Positions 37,166 to 45,743 are shown, counted from the first letter of the stretch. The stretch is DNA of 64,000 nucleotides from Flavobacterium sp. (GCF_027483985.1 NZ_JAIXTJ010000024.1:62001-126000), one strand, 5' to 3'. Notes: generated by a model not told the origin, from the sequence alone. Numbers and translations: made by a program.

Positions 37166-37678
37166 ATGAAAAAATTCAGATTCCTTTTAGTCATAACTTT
37201 TTTATCAATCGGATTAAACCTTAATGCACAACAAACTGCAAAAAAAGTAAATTCTCAAACTACTTTAAACTCTAATGATTACGCTGCTTTCGGAGACAAG
37301 TTTGAATTAAAGAAAGTCATTACCAAAGAGCAAATGTTTAAAAAATACAAAAGCTTAAAAAAAGGTGATTCTGTTGCTGTTAAGTTCGTGACTAAAATCA
37401 ATTCAGTTTGTAAAAAGAAAGGCTGTTGGATGAAACTTGATTTAGGTAATGGCGAATCTGCTTTTGTAAAATTTAAGGATTATGCATTTTTCGTACCACT
37501 TAATGCTGACGGAAGTGATGTAGTTGTTAATGGTACTGCTTTTATTGATGTAGTGTCAGTAGATGAATTAAAACATTACGCCAAAGATGCTGGTAAATCT
37601 CAAGCGGAAATCAATAAAATCAAAAAGCCTGAAATTACCTATTCATTCACTGCTACAGGTGTTTTTATAAAAAAGTAA
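37166..37678 (+). CDS. Exported DUF4920 protein
   Basis: The 170-residue protein has a signal peptide (about 1-21, ending LNLNAQ) and the DUF4920 pattern. This includes AFGDKFELKKVI, KKGDSVAVKFVTKINSVCKKKGCWMKL with two cysteines five residues apart, FVKFKDYAFFVP, and VVNGTAFIDVVSVDELKHYA. Two cysteines plus this OB-like fold suggest a metal or redox role in the periplasm, but no member is characterised to my knowledge. It is followed 10 bp later by a haem-motif lipoprotein, so both are likely in one operon, with mnmD downstream. Confidence 0.82.
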   Translation: MKKFRFLLVITFLSIGLNLNAQQTAKKVNSQTTLNSNDYAAFGDKFELKKVITKEQMFKKYKSLKKGDSVAVKFVTKINSVCKKKGCWMKLDLGNGESAFVKFKDYAFFVPLNADGSDVVVNGTAFIDVVSVDELKHYAKDAGKSQAEINKIKKPEITYSFTATGVFIKK

Positions 37679-37688
37679 AACTAATTTA

Positions 37689-38147
37689 ATGAAGAAGTTT
37701 TTTATAGTTTTAGTTTCGCTCGTTGTTTTAAGTTCTTGTCAAAAGAAAGAGGAAGTTTCGGCTAATATAAAGAAAGATACTACCGAAGTTTGCACTACCA
37801 AAGAAAAGAAATTTGAGATGTATGAAATGTCTGAAATGGCTTCGCTTATGGAACAAATGTATGCTCATAACCAACAGTTGCGATTGCGAATCAAAAAGGG
37901 CGATACAGTTGGAACGTTTCCCAAATTTTTCAATAAAATTTATACTGCTAAGATGACCTCGCCAAGTGATAATGATGCTTTTTTTAAAGAAAATGCTAAA
38001 AAGTTCATAGGCGCTCAACAAATAATTTATACGGATACTAAAAATCTGAAAGAGAATTTTAACAAAGGTGTTGATGCTTGTATAGCTTGTCATAAATCGA
38101 AATGCGGTGGACCAATTCCTAGAATTAAGAAATTATATATTAAATAA
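37689..38147 (+). CDS. Lipoprotein with a single c-type haem motif
   Basis: The 152-residue lipoprotein (signal VLVSLVVLSSC, Cys near 18) is mostly helical and has one CIACH haem-attachment motif near residue 132. KSKCGGPIPRIKKLYIK follows, in which a further Cys stands five residues after the motif. It resembles a small cytochrome of the four-helix type, with haem at the C-terminal helix. It probably sits in the periplasm anchored to a membrane. It is the second gene of the DUF4920 operon, and the TTG start of mnmD follows two bases after its stop. Confidence 0.75.
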   Translation: MKKFFIVLVSLVVLSSCQKKEEVSANIKKDTTEVCTTKEKKFEMYEMSEMASLMEQMYAHNQQLRLRIKKGDTVGTFPKFFNKIYTAKMTSPSDNDAFFKENAKKFIGAQQIIYTDTKNLKENFNKGVDACIACHKSKCGGPIPRIKKLYIK

Positions 38148-38149
38148 TT

Positions 38150-38812
38150 TTGAAACGCGAAATCTTAACCACAAAAGACGGATCTACGACCATTCATTTA
38201 CCTGATTGGGATGAAAGTTATCATTCAAAACACGGTGCAATTCAAGAAGCCTACCACGTTTTCATCAAAAGCGGATTTTCTTTGTTTGAACAAAATAAAC
38301 TTTCCATATTAGAAATAGGATTTGGTACAGGATTAAATGCTTTTATAACCTATTTAGAAGCTCAAAAAAGTACTAAATCTATTGATTACGTTGGAGTAGA
38401 AGCTTATCCGGTTGCTGCGGAGGAAGCTTTGCAAATGAATTATGTATCCGAATTAAATGCTAGCAATGAACTTGAGATATTCAATTCAATGCACAGTACC
38501 GATTGGGAAACAAGATGTTTAATTGCTTCAGAATTTTATCTTACTAAAAGAAAGCAGTTTTTTCAAGACATAACCGACGAAAATGCCTTCGATTTAATTT
38601 ATTTTGATGCCTTCGGATTTAGAGTGCAACCCGAATTGTGGTCTTTTGAAATTTTTCAGAAAATGTATAAAGCACTTAAACTAAATGGTGTTTTAGTAAC
38701 TTATGCTTGTCGTTCATCAATAAAAAATGCTATGATTGAGTGTGGTTTTAAAGTCGAAAAGCTTCCTGGCGCACCTGGAAAAAGAGAAATGTTGCGAGCT
38801 ATCAAAATTTAA
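38150..38812 (+). CDS. mnmD: tRNA 5-(aminomethyl)-2-thiouridine methyltransferase MnmD
   Basis: MnmD makes the mnm5s2U34 wobble base in tRNAs by SAM-dependent methylation. The 220-residue protein has TTKDGSTTIHLPDWDESYHSKHGA, the SAM loop LEIGFGTGLNAF (about 50-61), DYVGVEAYP, the catalytic FDLIYFDAFGFRVQPELW, and GAPGKREMLRA at the end. It lacks the FAD oxidase half (MnmC) of enterobacteria, as is usual in Bacteroidota. The start is a TTG two bases after the previous gene, which implies translational coupling. Confidence 0.93.
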   Translation: MKREILTTKDGSTTIHLPDWDESYHSKHGAIQEAYHVFIKSGFSLFEQNKLSILEIGFGTGLNAFITYLEAQKSTKSIDYVGVEAYPVAAEEALQMNYVSELNASNELEIFNSMHSTDWETRCLIASEFYLTKRKQFFQDITDENAFDLIYFDAFGFRVQPELWSFEIFQKMYKALKLNGVLVTYACRSSIKNAMIECGFKVEKLPGAPGKREMLRAIKI

Positions 38813-38929
38813 CTTTTTATTTTCGGCTTGCTTTTTAAAATTAAGTAAATTTGAAAATACTAAAAATTACAATTTTACGTTCTTATTAAATCAGAGATTT
38901 AAAAGTCTAACCAAATTCATCTACAAATT

Positions 38930-39127
38930 ATGTCAAGATTGATTTATGACTACACTAAATCGGTGTTAGAAAGAGTTAGCTTTGATGCTAAACTTTTTTG
39001 CAAAGAATTAGATAAAGCAGTCAGAGTGCTTTTACCTTATGAAGTCGAACAACTAACAGAATGGTTGCTCAATTTCACTAAAGAAAAGCCAGAATTAAGG
39101 CAATGTTTACTGATTATCAACAAATAA
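38930..39127 (+). CDS. Small conserved-looking protein, paralogue 1
   Basis: This 65-residue protein has no signal peptide and a pattern shared with the next gene: IYDYTKSVLERVSFD, LFCKELDKAVRVLLPYE, EWLLNFTKEKPEL. It is predicted helical with a mixed charge. Two paralogues in tandem (about 45% identical by eye), each with its own terminator, argue that both are real genes. No known family is recognised. The Cys in LFCKEL is absent from paralogue 2. Confidence 0.8.
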   Translation: MSRLIYDYTKSVLERVSFDAKLFCKELDKAVRVLLPYEVEQLTEWLLNFTKEKPELRQCLLIINK

Positions 39128-39131
39128 AACT

Positions 39132-39159
39132 AAAAGGAACTTAAACGGTTCCTTTTTTT
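39132..39159 (+). terminator. Terminator after the first small paralogue
   Basis: The arms AAAAGGAAC and GTTCCTTTT enclose a 7-base loop, then a T run. It lies four bases after the stop. Confidence 0.88.
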
Positions 39160-39201
39160 ATGGCATTTATTTTATTTGTAAGATAAATTATATATTTTAT
39201 G

Positions 39202-39241
39202 GCAAATTTTTTATTATAACGATAAAATTTGCACTTTATCG
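39202..39241. repeat. Nested inverted repeats between the small paralogues
   Basis: GCAAATTTT (39202-39210) pairs with AAAATTTGC (39224-39232). Overlapping it, CGATAAA (39220-39226) pairs with TTTATCG (39235-39241). The two hairpins exclude each other, about 105-145 bases before the second gene. An operator or an RNA switch is possible. Confidence 0.45.
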
Positions 39242-39345
39242 ATAAATTTCCGAGTTTTTTCTTTGTGGTTTATAAAAAAGATTTTACTTTTACTTAACGT
39301 TTTTGCCCTAAAACTAAAAATAAACTTAACCTAAACTTAAACCCT

Positions 39346-39561
39346 ATGCCAAGAATGATTTATGATTACACTAAATCAGAATTAGAGAGTGTAAGTGTTG
39401 ACCCAAATCGATTTAAACGAAAATTGAAAAAAGCAGTGAACAGTTTATTACCTTATGAGATTGACTTATTGCAAAATTGGTTGTCTTATTTCACGATAAA
39501 CAAACCACACTTAAAAGATTGTTTGTCAGAATTCGAATCTAACAAAAAAGGAGTTTGCTAA
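39346..39561 (+). CDS. Small conserved-looking protein, paralogue 2
   Basis: This 71-residue protein begins PRMIYDYTKSELESVSVD and continues FKRKLKKAVNSLLPYEIDLLQNWLSYFTINKPHLKDCL, aligning along its whole length with paralogue 1. It is more basic in the first half. Its last five codons and stop lie inside the terminator stem (39544-39571), so the gene and terminator overlap. Function is unknown. The conserved YDYTKS and LLPYE blocks may mark a protein-protein interface. Confidence 0.8.
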   Translation: MPRMIYDYTKSELESVSVDPNRFKRKLKKAVNSLLPYEIDLLQNWLSYFTINKPHLKDCLSEFESNKKGVC

Positions 39562-39571
39562 CTCCTTTTTT
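39544..39571. terminator. Bidirectional terminator overlapping the stop codon of paralogue 2
   Basis: The arms AAAAAAGGAGTT and AACTCCTTTTTT are perfect 12-mers with a 4-base loop. The stop TAA (39559-39561) lies at the loop and 3' arm. oxyR ends at 39571 on the other strand, so one hairpin serves both. Confidence 0.92.
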
Positions 39572-40512
39572 TATTTATTGGCTTTTGGACTAATTATTTC
39601 CACATTTTGAAAGGCAATTGCTCCTTTAACAACACCAGAAATTGTGGAACGTAAGGCATCAATTATGTGAATTTTAAGTTCGTTTTTTGGATAAATCAAG
39701 CTTACTTCTCTTGCAGGTTTTGGTTCTTTAAATTGGCGAAGTTTTATTTGATCTTTTTCTTTCAAATCTAATGTATGCAAATAGGGAAGCAAAGTTGTTC
39801 CTAATCCTTCATCGGCTAATTTAATCAAGGTTTCAAAACTTCCGCTTTCAATTTGAAAATGATTTTGTTCAGAATTTTTGTTGTTTTTGCACAAGTTTAG
39901 CACACTATCTCTAAAACAATGACCGTCTTGTAATAGTAGAATTTCATCTAAATTTAAATCACCTATTTCAATTTCCTTTTTAGCGAAGTTTTCATTATTT
40001 TCGGGAATATACGCGACAAAAGGCTCGAAATATAAAACTACTTCTTTTATTTTTTCTTCGTGAAGTGGCGTTGCTGCAATAGCGGCATCTAAATGTCCAT
40101 TGTTTAATTTAAAAATGATGTCTTCGGTATTCAACTCTTCAATGACCAAATTAATTTTTGGATATTTTTTAATAAAATTTTTCAAAAACATAGGTAAAAG
40201 AGTGGGCATTATGGTTGGAATTATTCCCAATCTAAATTCGCCACCGATAAACCCTTTTTGTTGGTGAACAATGTCTTGAATACGATCTGCTTCGTTAACT
40301 ATATTTTTAGCTTGATTAACAATTTTTTGACCAATTTCTGTTAACTGAATTGGTTTTTTACTTCGGTCAAATATTTGAATGTCAAGTTCGTCTTCTACTT
40401 TTTGAATTTGCATACTTAAAGTAGGTTGCGTTACAAAACATTTTTCAGCTGCTAAAGTGAAATTTTTGTGTTCTGCTACTGCCAAAACGTATTGAAGTTG
40501 TGTAATTGTCAT
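39571..40512 (-). CDS. oxyR: OxyR-type LysR-family peroxide sensor
   Basis: The 313-residue protein has the LysR winged helix-turn-helix (TLAAEKCFVTQPTLSMQIQKVEDELD, about 19-44) and an effector domain with DGHCFRDSVLNLC. The two cysteines nine residues apart correspond to the peroxide-sensing Cys199/Cys208 pair of E. coli OxyR. Oxidation should switch it to an activator. It is divergent from dps, a classic OxyR target, across a 95-base gap. Direct control of dps is inferred from this arrangement. Confidence 0.93.
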   Translation of the reverse strand: MTITQLQYVLAVAEHKNFTLAAEKCFVTQPTLSMQIQKVEDELDIQIFDRSKKPIQLTEIGQKIVNQAKNIVNEADRIQDIVHQQKGFIGGEFRLGIIPTIMPTLLPMFLKNFIKKYPKINLVIEELNTEDIIFKLNNGHLDAAIAATPLHEEKIKEVVLYFEPFVAYIPENNENFAKKEIEIGDLNLDEILLLQDGHCFRDSVLNLCKNNKNSEQNHFQIESGSFETLIKLADEGLGTTLLPYLHTLDLKEKDQIKLRQFKEPKPAREVSLIYPKNELKIHIIDALRSTISGVVKGAIAFQNVEIISPKANK

Positions 40513-40582
40513 TTTATAGTAAAATTTGATGCAAATATAAAAACTATCAATTTAATTTATGCCATTGAATGTAATTAATGCG

Positions 40583-40590
40583 TAAATTTG
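40583..40590 (+). promoter_or_regulatory. dps -7 box TAAATTTG, decides the start codon
   Basis: TAAATTTG fits TAnnTTTG and lies between two in-frame ATGs (40578 and 40608). If used, only the second ATG can be translated. A TTG lies 15 bases upstream, shorter than the usual 19, as expected for an activator-dependent promoter. Confidence 0.5.
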
Positions 40591-40607
40591 ATTCAAATAA
40601 ATATAAA

Positions 40608-41087
40608 ATGAAATTGAACACTTTAGGATTACCGTTAAAAGAAACAGAAGTTTTAGTAACTGAATTGAATATTTTGTTGGCTAATTTTCAAGTTTATTAT
40701 CAAAATTTAAGAGGATTACATTGGAATATTCGCGGAAAACGTTTTTTCGATTTGCACGTAAAATTTGAAGAATTATATAATGATAGTCAACTAAAAATTG
40801 ATTTAATAGCTGAGCGTGTTTTAACCTTAGGAGGAACACCTTTGCATACTTTTGAAGATTATGTGAAGAACAGTAAATTGCCCATTGGTAAAAACATTCA
40901 CAATGACGAAGAAGCTATTGTTTTAATTGTAAATTCGTTGTCTCATTTGTTAAAAATCGAACGAGTTATTTTAAGTCAATCAAGTGAAATTAATGATGAA
41001 GGTACAAACTCGATGATGAGTGATTTTATTTCAGAACAAGAAAAAACGATTTGGATGATGAGTGCTTGGTTAGAACAAGAAATTTAA
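40608..41087 (+). CDS. dps: Dps-family DNA-protecting ferritin
   Basis: Dps forms a 12-subunit shell that oxidises and stores iron using peroxide and protects DNA. The 159-residue protein shows the ferroxidase motif LRGLHWNIRGKRFFDLHVKFEELYND (His, then His, Asp/Glu spaced as in the family) and the later LIAERVLTLGGTP. Length with the ATG at 40608 is standard. The ATG at 40578 would add ten residues and overlap a -7 box. It is divergent from oxyR, which probably activates it under peroxide stress. Confidence 0.93.
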   Translation: MKLNTLGLPLKETEVLVTELNILLANFQVYYQNLRGLHWNIRGKRFFDLHVKFEELYNDSQLKIDLIAERVLTLGGTPLHTFEDYVKNSKLPIGKNIHNDEEAIVLIVNSLSHLLKIERVILSQSSEINDEGTNSMMSDFISEQEKTIWMMSAWLEQEI

Positions 41088-41153
41088 TCATTTTATTTGT
41101 TAAAAAATGTACAATAGCTTTCATTTTTCTATTTGAAAAGCTATTTTTGTTAT

Positions 41154-41441
41154 ATGAAGTCAGTAGCGAGTATTTTAATGTTTCTTTTTATTGCTTTTCT
41201 TTCAGCTCCTACAATTGTGACTTTGATAGAAAAGAGTACTGACGTATCTATGTTTTACAGTTTTTCTGAAGAAGAAATTAACAAAGATTTGAAAGAAATT
41301 AAAGCTGATTTAAGACAAAGTTATGATTATCCTTACACGGTGAAGACCGTTACTTTAGATACCAAAATTGTTTCCGAAAATTTATCTCGTCACGATGCAA
41401 TCTTAGAAGAAATTTTTTCTCCGCCGCCAGAATTTATTTAA
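41154..41441 (+). CDS. Small membrane or exported protein before the SulP transporter
   Basis: This 95-residue protein has one N-terminal hydrophobic segment (SVASILMFLFIAFLSAPTIVTLI, about 2-24). It continues into a charged helix (FSEEEINKDLKEIKADLRQSYD) and ends in a Pro-rich FSPPPEFI. The segment could be an anchor or an uncleaved signal. It stands 62 bases before the SulP gene in the same direction, so it may belong to the bicarbonate operon. No family is recognised. The ATG at 41154 is preferred to an in-frame TTG at 41133, which falls inside non-conserved AT-rich DNA. Confidence 0.6.
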   Translation: MKSVASILMFLFIAFLSAPTIVTLIEKSTDVSMFYSFSEEEINKDLKEIKADLRQSYDYPYTVKTVTLDTKIVSENLSRHDAILEEIFSPPPEFI

Positions 41442-41503
41442 TACATCTTTCTTAACTCCCGAATTGTTTGGGAACGTTTTATGTGTTTAATTTATTTATT
41501 GGT

Positions 41504-43105
41504 ATGACTAAAAAAATCAATCTTTTTGCTAACTTAAAATCTGATTTTGCTTCAGGTTTGGTAGTTTTTCTTGTGGCTTTGCCACTGTGTCTCGGTATTG
41601 CGCTAGCAAGTGGAGCACCTCTATTTTCAGGTATTATTTCAGGCGTTATTGGCGGTATTGTTGTAGGCTACTTGAGTCAATCTCATCTAAGTGTTTCTGG
41701 ACCAGCAGCAGGTTTAACAGCAATCGTCCTTACAGCAATCACTGATTTAGGTTCATTTAATTCTTTTCTGTTGGCTGTGTTAATTGCTGGAATTATTCAG
41801 TTAATTCTTGGATTTATTAAGGCAGGAACCATTTCCAATTATTTTCCAAATAATGTTATTGAAGGAATGCTTGCCGGTATTGGTGTAATCATTATTCTGA
41901 AACAAATTCCGCACGCTTTTGGTTATGATCCCGACTTTGAAGGCGATGAAGCTTTCTTTCAAATTGATGGTCAAAATTCATTTTCCGAACTTTTTCAAGT
42001 TGTAAATCACGTTCAGTTAGGTTCCATAATTATAGCCGTATTGTCGTTAACAATTTTAATTCTTTGGAACAAAGTAGCGTTTTTGAAGAAAATAAAATTA
42101 GTGCCACCAGCATTAATAGCTGTAATTGTGAGCATTCTGTTAAATGAATTTTTCATTCAATCAGGTAGTAATTTAGCAGTATTAAAAGAACATTTAGTTA
42201 GTTTGCCTGTACCAACATCTTTACAAGAATTTAAAAATATTATTGTAACTCCAGATTTTTCTGCGGTAACAAACACTAAAGTTTGGATTGTTGCTATCAC
42301 GATTGCTGTAGTTGCTTCAATAGAAACCTTATTGTGCATCGAGGCTTCCGATAGAATGGATGCTTTAAAACGCTATACCAATACAAACGTTGAGTTGAAG
42401 GCACAAGGAATTGGTAATATACTAAGTTCACTTTTAGGAGGTTTACCTATGACATCAGTTGTGGTTAGAACCACTGCAAACAATAGTGCTGGTGCAAAAT
42501 CTAAAATGTCTACTATCATTCACGGTGTACTTTTATTAGTAAGTGTTTTAGCAATTCCAACTATTTTGAATAAAATTCCTTTGGCAACATTGGCAGCAGT
42601 TTTATTGATGGTAGGTTATAAATTAGCAAATCCTGCAACGGTAAAGCATTTTTGGGAGAAAGGAAAATACCAATTTATTCCTTTTATTGCAACCTTTGCT
42701 GCTGTAGTTTTTACTGATTTATTGAAAGGTGTTGCGTTAGGAATGATAATTAGCGTAATATTTGTTTTAAAAGGAAATATGAAACGCGCCTATAATTTTA
42801 GAAAAGATGAATATCATGACGGTGATGTGATTCATATCGATTTGGCACAAGAGGTTTCTTTTTTGAATAAAGCTGCAATTAAAGAAACTATTGCTTCAAT
42901 TCCGTCAAATTCTAAAGTTGTAATTAATGCTTCAGACACTGTTTATATTGCACACGACGTATTAGATTTGATAAAAGAATTTAAAAAAATAAGGTCAAAA
43001 GAAGAAAATATTAAAGTAAAATTAGTTGGTTTTAAAGAAGCCTATGATTTAGAGAATAGTGGAGAAGATGAAAAGCACGTTTTTGTCGCACCTAAAAAAG
43101 TTTAA
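41504..43105 (+). CDS. SulP-family anion transporter, probably bicarbonate
   Basis: The 533-residue protein has a SulP membrane domain: LKSDFASGLVVFLVALPLCLGIALASGAP at the start, VSGPAAGLTAIV, and GGLPMTSVVVRTTANNSAGAKSK. A C-terminal STAS domain follows (HIDLAQEVSFLNKAAIKETIASIPSNSKVVINASD). SulP carriers import sulfate or bicarbonate. Here two beta carbonic anhydrase genes follow directly (the first after 18 bases), which favours bicarbonate, as in BicA-like systems. I chose the ATG at 41504, since residues before it are not typical of the family. Confidence 0.88.
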   Translation: MTKKINLFANLKSDFASGLVVFLVALPLCLGIALASGAPLFSGIISGVIGGIVVGYLSQSHLSVSGPAAGLTAIVLTAITDLGSFNSFLLAVLIAGIIQLILGFIKAGTISNYFPNNVIEGMLAGIGVIIILKQIPHAFGYDPDFEGDEAFFQIDGQNSFSELFQVVNHVQLGSIIIAVLSLTILILWNKVAFLKKIKLVPPALIAVIVSILLNEFFIQSGSNLAVLKEHLVSLPVPTSLQEFKNIIVTPDFSAVTNTKVWIVAITIAVVASIETLLCIEASDRMDALKRYTNTNVELKAQGIGNILSSLLGGLPMTSVVVRTTANNSAGAKSKMSTIIHGVLLLVSVLAIPTILNKIPLATLAAVLLMVGYKLANPATVKHFWEKGKYQFIPFIATFAAVVFTDLLKGVALGMIISVIFVLKGNMKRAYNFRKDEYHDGDVIHIDLAQEVSFLNKAAIKETIASIPSNSKVVINASDTVYIAHDVLDLIKEFKKIRSKEENIKVKLVGFKEAYDLENSGEDEKHVFVAPKKV

Positions 43106-43123
43106 TAAAATAATATATAAAAA

Positions 43124-43768
43124 ATGAAAGCACATAATAGAGAATCACAAGCGCAAATGACGCCGCAAAAAGCGTTAGATTATTTAAGAGAAGGAAATCA
43201 AAGATTTATTAGCAATTTAAAAGCTCATAGAGATTTATTAGAGCAAGCCAATGCTACAGTTGACGGGCAATGGCCGTTTGCAACTATCTTGAGTTGTATT
43301 GATAGTAGAACATCTGCTGAATTAATTTTTGATCAAGGTTTAGGCGATATTTTTTCAGTAAGAATCGCTGGTAATGTTGTAAATACTGATATTTTAGGAA
43401 GTATGGAATTTGCGTGCAAAGTAGCTGGTTCAAAACTTATTGTAGTTCTTGGACACACTTCATGTGGTGCAGTAAAAGGTGCTTGTGATCATGTTGAAAT
43501 GGGTAATTTAACCGAGTTGTTGTCTAAAATTCAACCATCAGTTTATCAAGAAAATGAAACTACAACGGAAAGAAGTTCAAAAAATTCAACTTTCGTTGAA
43601 AATGTAGCTCAAATTAATGTAAAAAGAAATGTTAATAGTATTCTTGAACGTAGTCCAATCTTGAAACAAATGATTGATAACGGCGAAATAGGTATTGTTG
43701 GCGGTATGCACAATTTAGAAACTGGTGAAGTTACTTTTTATGATGATGCTTTATTCATCAATAACTAA
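43124..43768 (+). CDS. Beta-class carbonic anhydrase 1
   Basis: The 214-residue enzyme has the zinc ligands in LSCIDSRTSAELIFDQ (Cys, and the Asp-Arg dyad) and GHTSCGAVKGA (His, Cys). RIAGNVVN is the conserved ring. It interconverts CO2 and bicarbonate. It follows the SulP gene by 18 bases and ends at a terminator, so it is probably co-transcribed with the transporter. Sequence around the active site differs clearly from the second enzyme downstream. Confidence 0.95.
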   Translation: MKAHNRESQAQMTPQKALDYLREGNQRFISNLKAHRDLLEQANATVDGQWPFATILSCIDSRTSAELIFDQGLGDIFSVRIAGNVVNTDILGSMEFACKVAGSKLIVVLGHTSCGAVKGACDHVEMGNLTELLSKIQPSVYQENETTTERSSKNSTFVENVAQINVKRNVNSILERSPILKQMIDNGEIGIVGGMHNLETGEVTFYDDALFINN

Positions 43769-43787
43769 AAACTAAAATTTTAATATT

Positions 43788-43824
43788 AAAAACCATTAAT
43801 CAGTTAGATTGATGGTTTTTTTTT
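43788..43824 (+). terminator. Terminator between the two carbonic anhydrase genes
   Basis: AAAAACCATTAATC and GATTGATGGTTTTT pair with one mismatch around a 5-base loop, followed by a long T run. A TATATTTG -7 box (43824-43831) for the second gene starts at its end. Confidence 0.85.
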
Positions 43825-43846
43825 ATATTTGATTACAATATAAATT

Positions 43847-44488
43847 ATGAGCGAGTACTACAAAAAATTATTGGAGAACAATAAAAAATGGGTGGAGAGT
43901 CAATTGGCTCTTGATAAAGATTTTTTTAAAGATTTGGCAAAAGGTCAAAATCCACAATTGTTATGGATAGGTTGCTCTGATAGTCGCGTGCCTGCCAATG
44001 AAATTGTTGGAGGAAAACCCGGAGATGTTTTTGTACACAGAAATATTGCTAATATGGTTGTGCATAGTGATATGAACATGTTAAGTGTGTTAGATTATGC
44101 TGTGAATGTACTTAAGGTGAAACACGTAATTGTGTGTGGTCATTATGGTTGTGGTGGTGTAAAAGCTGCGATGGAAAACAATTCTATCGGAATCATTGAC
44201 AATTGGATTCGACACATTAAAGATGTCTATCGATTGCACAAAAATGAACTAGACAGGATAGAAAATATTGACAATAGATTCAACTCTTTTGTTGAAATAA
44301 ATGTAAAAGAGCAAGTGTTAGATTTAGCTAAAACATCAATTGTTCAAGCCGCTTGGCAAAAAGGACAAGATTTAAATTTGCACGGTTGGGTTTATGGTTT
44401 AAATGATGGTTATGTAACCGATTTAGGTGTTAACTACAGCTCAAATAATGATTTAGATGAAGTACATCAGTTGTATTTTGGAATTTAA
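43847..44488 (+). CDS. Beta-class carbonic anhydrase 2 (Can-like)
   Basis: The 213-residue enzyme has LWIGCSDSRVPANEIVGGKPGDVFVHRNIANMV and VCGHYGCGGVKAA, giving all zinc ligands and the Asp-Arg dyad. The length and GWVYGLNDGYVTDLGV end match E. coli Can. It has its own -7 box after the terminator, so it can be expressed apart from the SulP operon. Its 3' end overlaps the convergent LETM1-related gene by four bases. Confidence 0.96.
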   Translation: MSEYYKKLLENNKKWVESQLALDKDFFKDLAKGQNPQLLWIGCSDSRVPANEIVGGKPGDVFVHRNIANMVVHSDMNMLSVLDYAVNVLKVKHVIVCGHYGCGGVKAAMENNSIGIIDNWIRHIKDVYRLHKNELDRIENIDNRFNSFVEINVKEQVLDLAKTSIVQAAWQKGQDLNLHGWVYGLNDGYVTDLGVNYSSNNDLDEVHQLYFGI

Positions 44489-45678
44489 TCTTCTAAATTT
44501 TCATTAAATGAAGAAGGTAGCAATTGCGGAATAAATTTTATTAAAATAGGCAGTAACAAACCACCACCAGGCAGTAAAAAAATAGTTAATGACGGAATGC
44601 TTTTGCAAATGTCTAACAGTTGTTTTTTTACTTTCTTTTTTTCTTCTAGACTCAAATCTTTTCGGGTAGATTTTGCCAAAAGTTGCATTAACTCTTTACT
44701 TTGTGAAATCTCTTTTACTAAACGTTTTTGATTTCTTTTAATTAATACTTGAACGCCAGTAGTAGTTTGGTCATAAAAGTGTTTAACCGGATTAGAGTAG
44801 TTAAAATATTGAATATCAGATTTGTATTTAGTAATGAAATCATTTGTTTGGTTCACGCTTTCTAATACAAATTCATTTGAAACCGTCATAGTTTCAGCTA
44901 GTTTTTGAAGGAAATACACTTCGTCAATTTCAACTTTACCATCATTCCATAATGAAATTCCGGCTAGGTCTAAAAGGTAGAGTTTTTCTAAATCACTTTT
45001 AAAATAATCTAAATTCAACTCTTCTAAATTTTGAATATTTACTTTAGAAAACTTGGTATATCTTACAGATGCTTCAAATAGTTTTATCAATAAATCATCG
45101 TGTTGCGATTTGAAGGTTTTGATTTTTAAGGCAAGTGAAACAATACTCATAATGGTTTCTTCCATTTTTTTGAGGTATTTTTCTGGAATTGTACCTTGTT
45201 CTAAAAACTTTTGAAAGGCTAAAACATCTACAAATAATAACGCATTGGTTACAATATGCGAGAAGTTTTTACTGATAATGTCTTTATTCGTCTGAACACG
45301 TTCATTGATGTAACTTTCTAGTTTTGTGCTTGGTGAAGGCGTAATGATTTTGTCAAATAAAACAAATCCTTTCGGAGTCATTTCTTTATAGAAAGCGACC
45401 GTTTTTATGATAAAATCATCTAGACTTTGCTGTTGAATTGTAAATTGATACACATTAAGAAGGGTTGTGAGCAATGCAATTTTAGAAATTTCATCCGATT
45501 TCCATTGTGCTATATCAATTGTTTTGTTGGAATTTATGGCTATGATGTGACCATAAATAAATCCTGTTTTCCGAATGTTTTTGTAAAACGAAATGGCATC
45601 AATAGGAGTAAAGTCGAACAAGGTGTTTTGTTCTAAAAAATATTTGTCAATCCAACCATTTGCCGATGGGTTTATCAT
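44485..45678 (-). CDS. LETM1-related protein
   Basis: The 397-residue protein is mainly helical. Its C-terminus has the LETM1 signature (DICKSIPSLTIFLLPGGGLLLPILIKFIP, about 357-385). In mitochondria this segment spans the inner membrane. In Flavobacteriia such proteins are annotated as LETM1-related biofilm-associated proteins. The N-terminal part holds no catalytic motif. A role in membrane ion balance or biofilm is inferred from family names only. It is convergent with the carbonic anhydrase gene and overlaps its end. Confidence 0.8.
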   Translation of the reverse strand: MINPSANGWIDKYFLEQNTLFDFTPIDAISFYKNIRKTGFIYGHIIAINSNKTIDIAQWKSDEISKIALLTTLLNVYQFTIQQQSLDDFIIKTVAFYKEMTPKGFVLFDKIITPSPSTKLESYINERVQTNKDIISKNFSHIVTNALLFVDVLAFQKFLEQGTIPEKYLKKMEETIMSIVSLALKIKTFKSQHDDLLIKLFEASVRYTKFSKVNIQNLEELNLDYFKSDLEKLYLLDLAGISLWNDGKVEIDEVYFLQKLAETMTVSNEFVLESVNQTNDFITKYKSDIQYFNYSNPVKHFYDQTTTGVQVLIKRNQKRLVKEISQSKELMQLLAKSTRKDLSLEEKKKVKKQLLDICKSIPSLTIFLLPGGGLLLPILIKFIPQLLPSSFNENLED

Positions 45679-45743
45679 AGCTTAATTTCGATTTGCAAAG
45701 CTATGTAAAATTAAGAAAGTTTAAGTTTTTAAATGTTAAGAAT

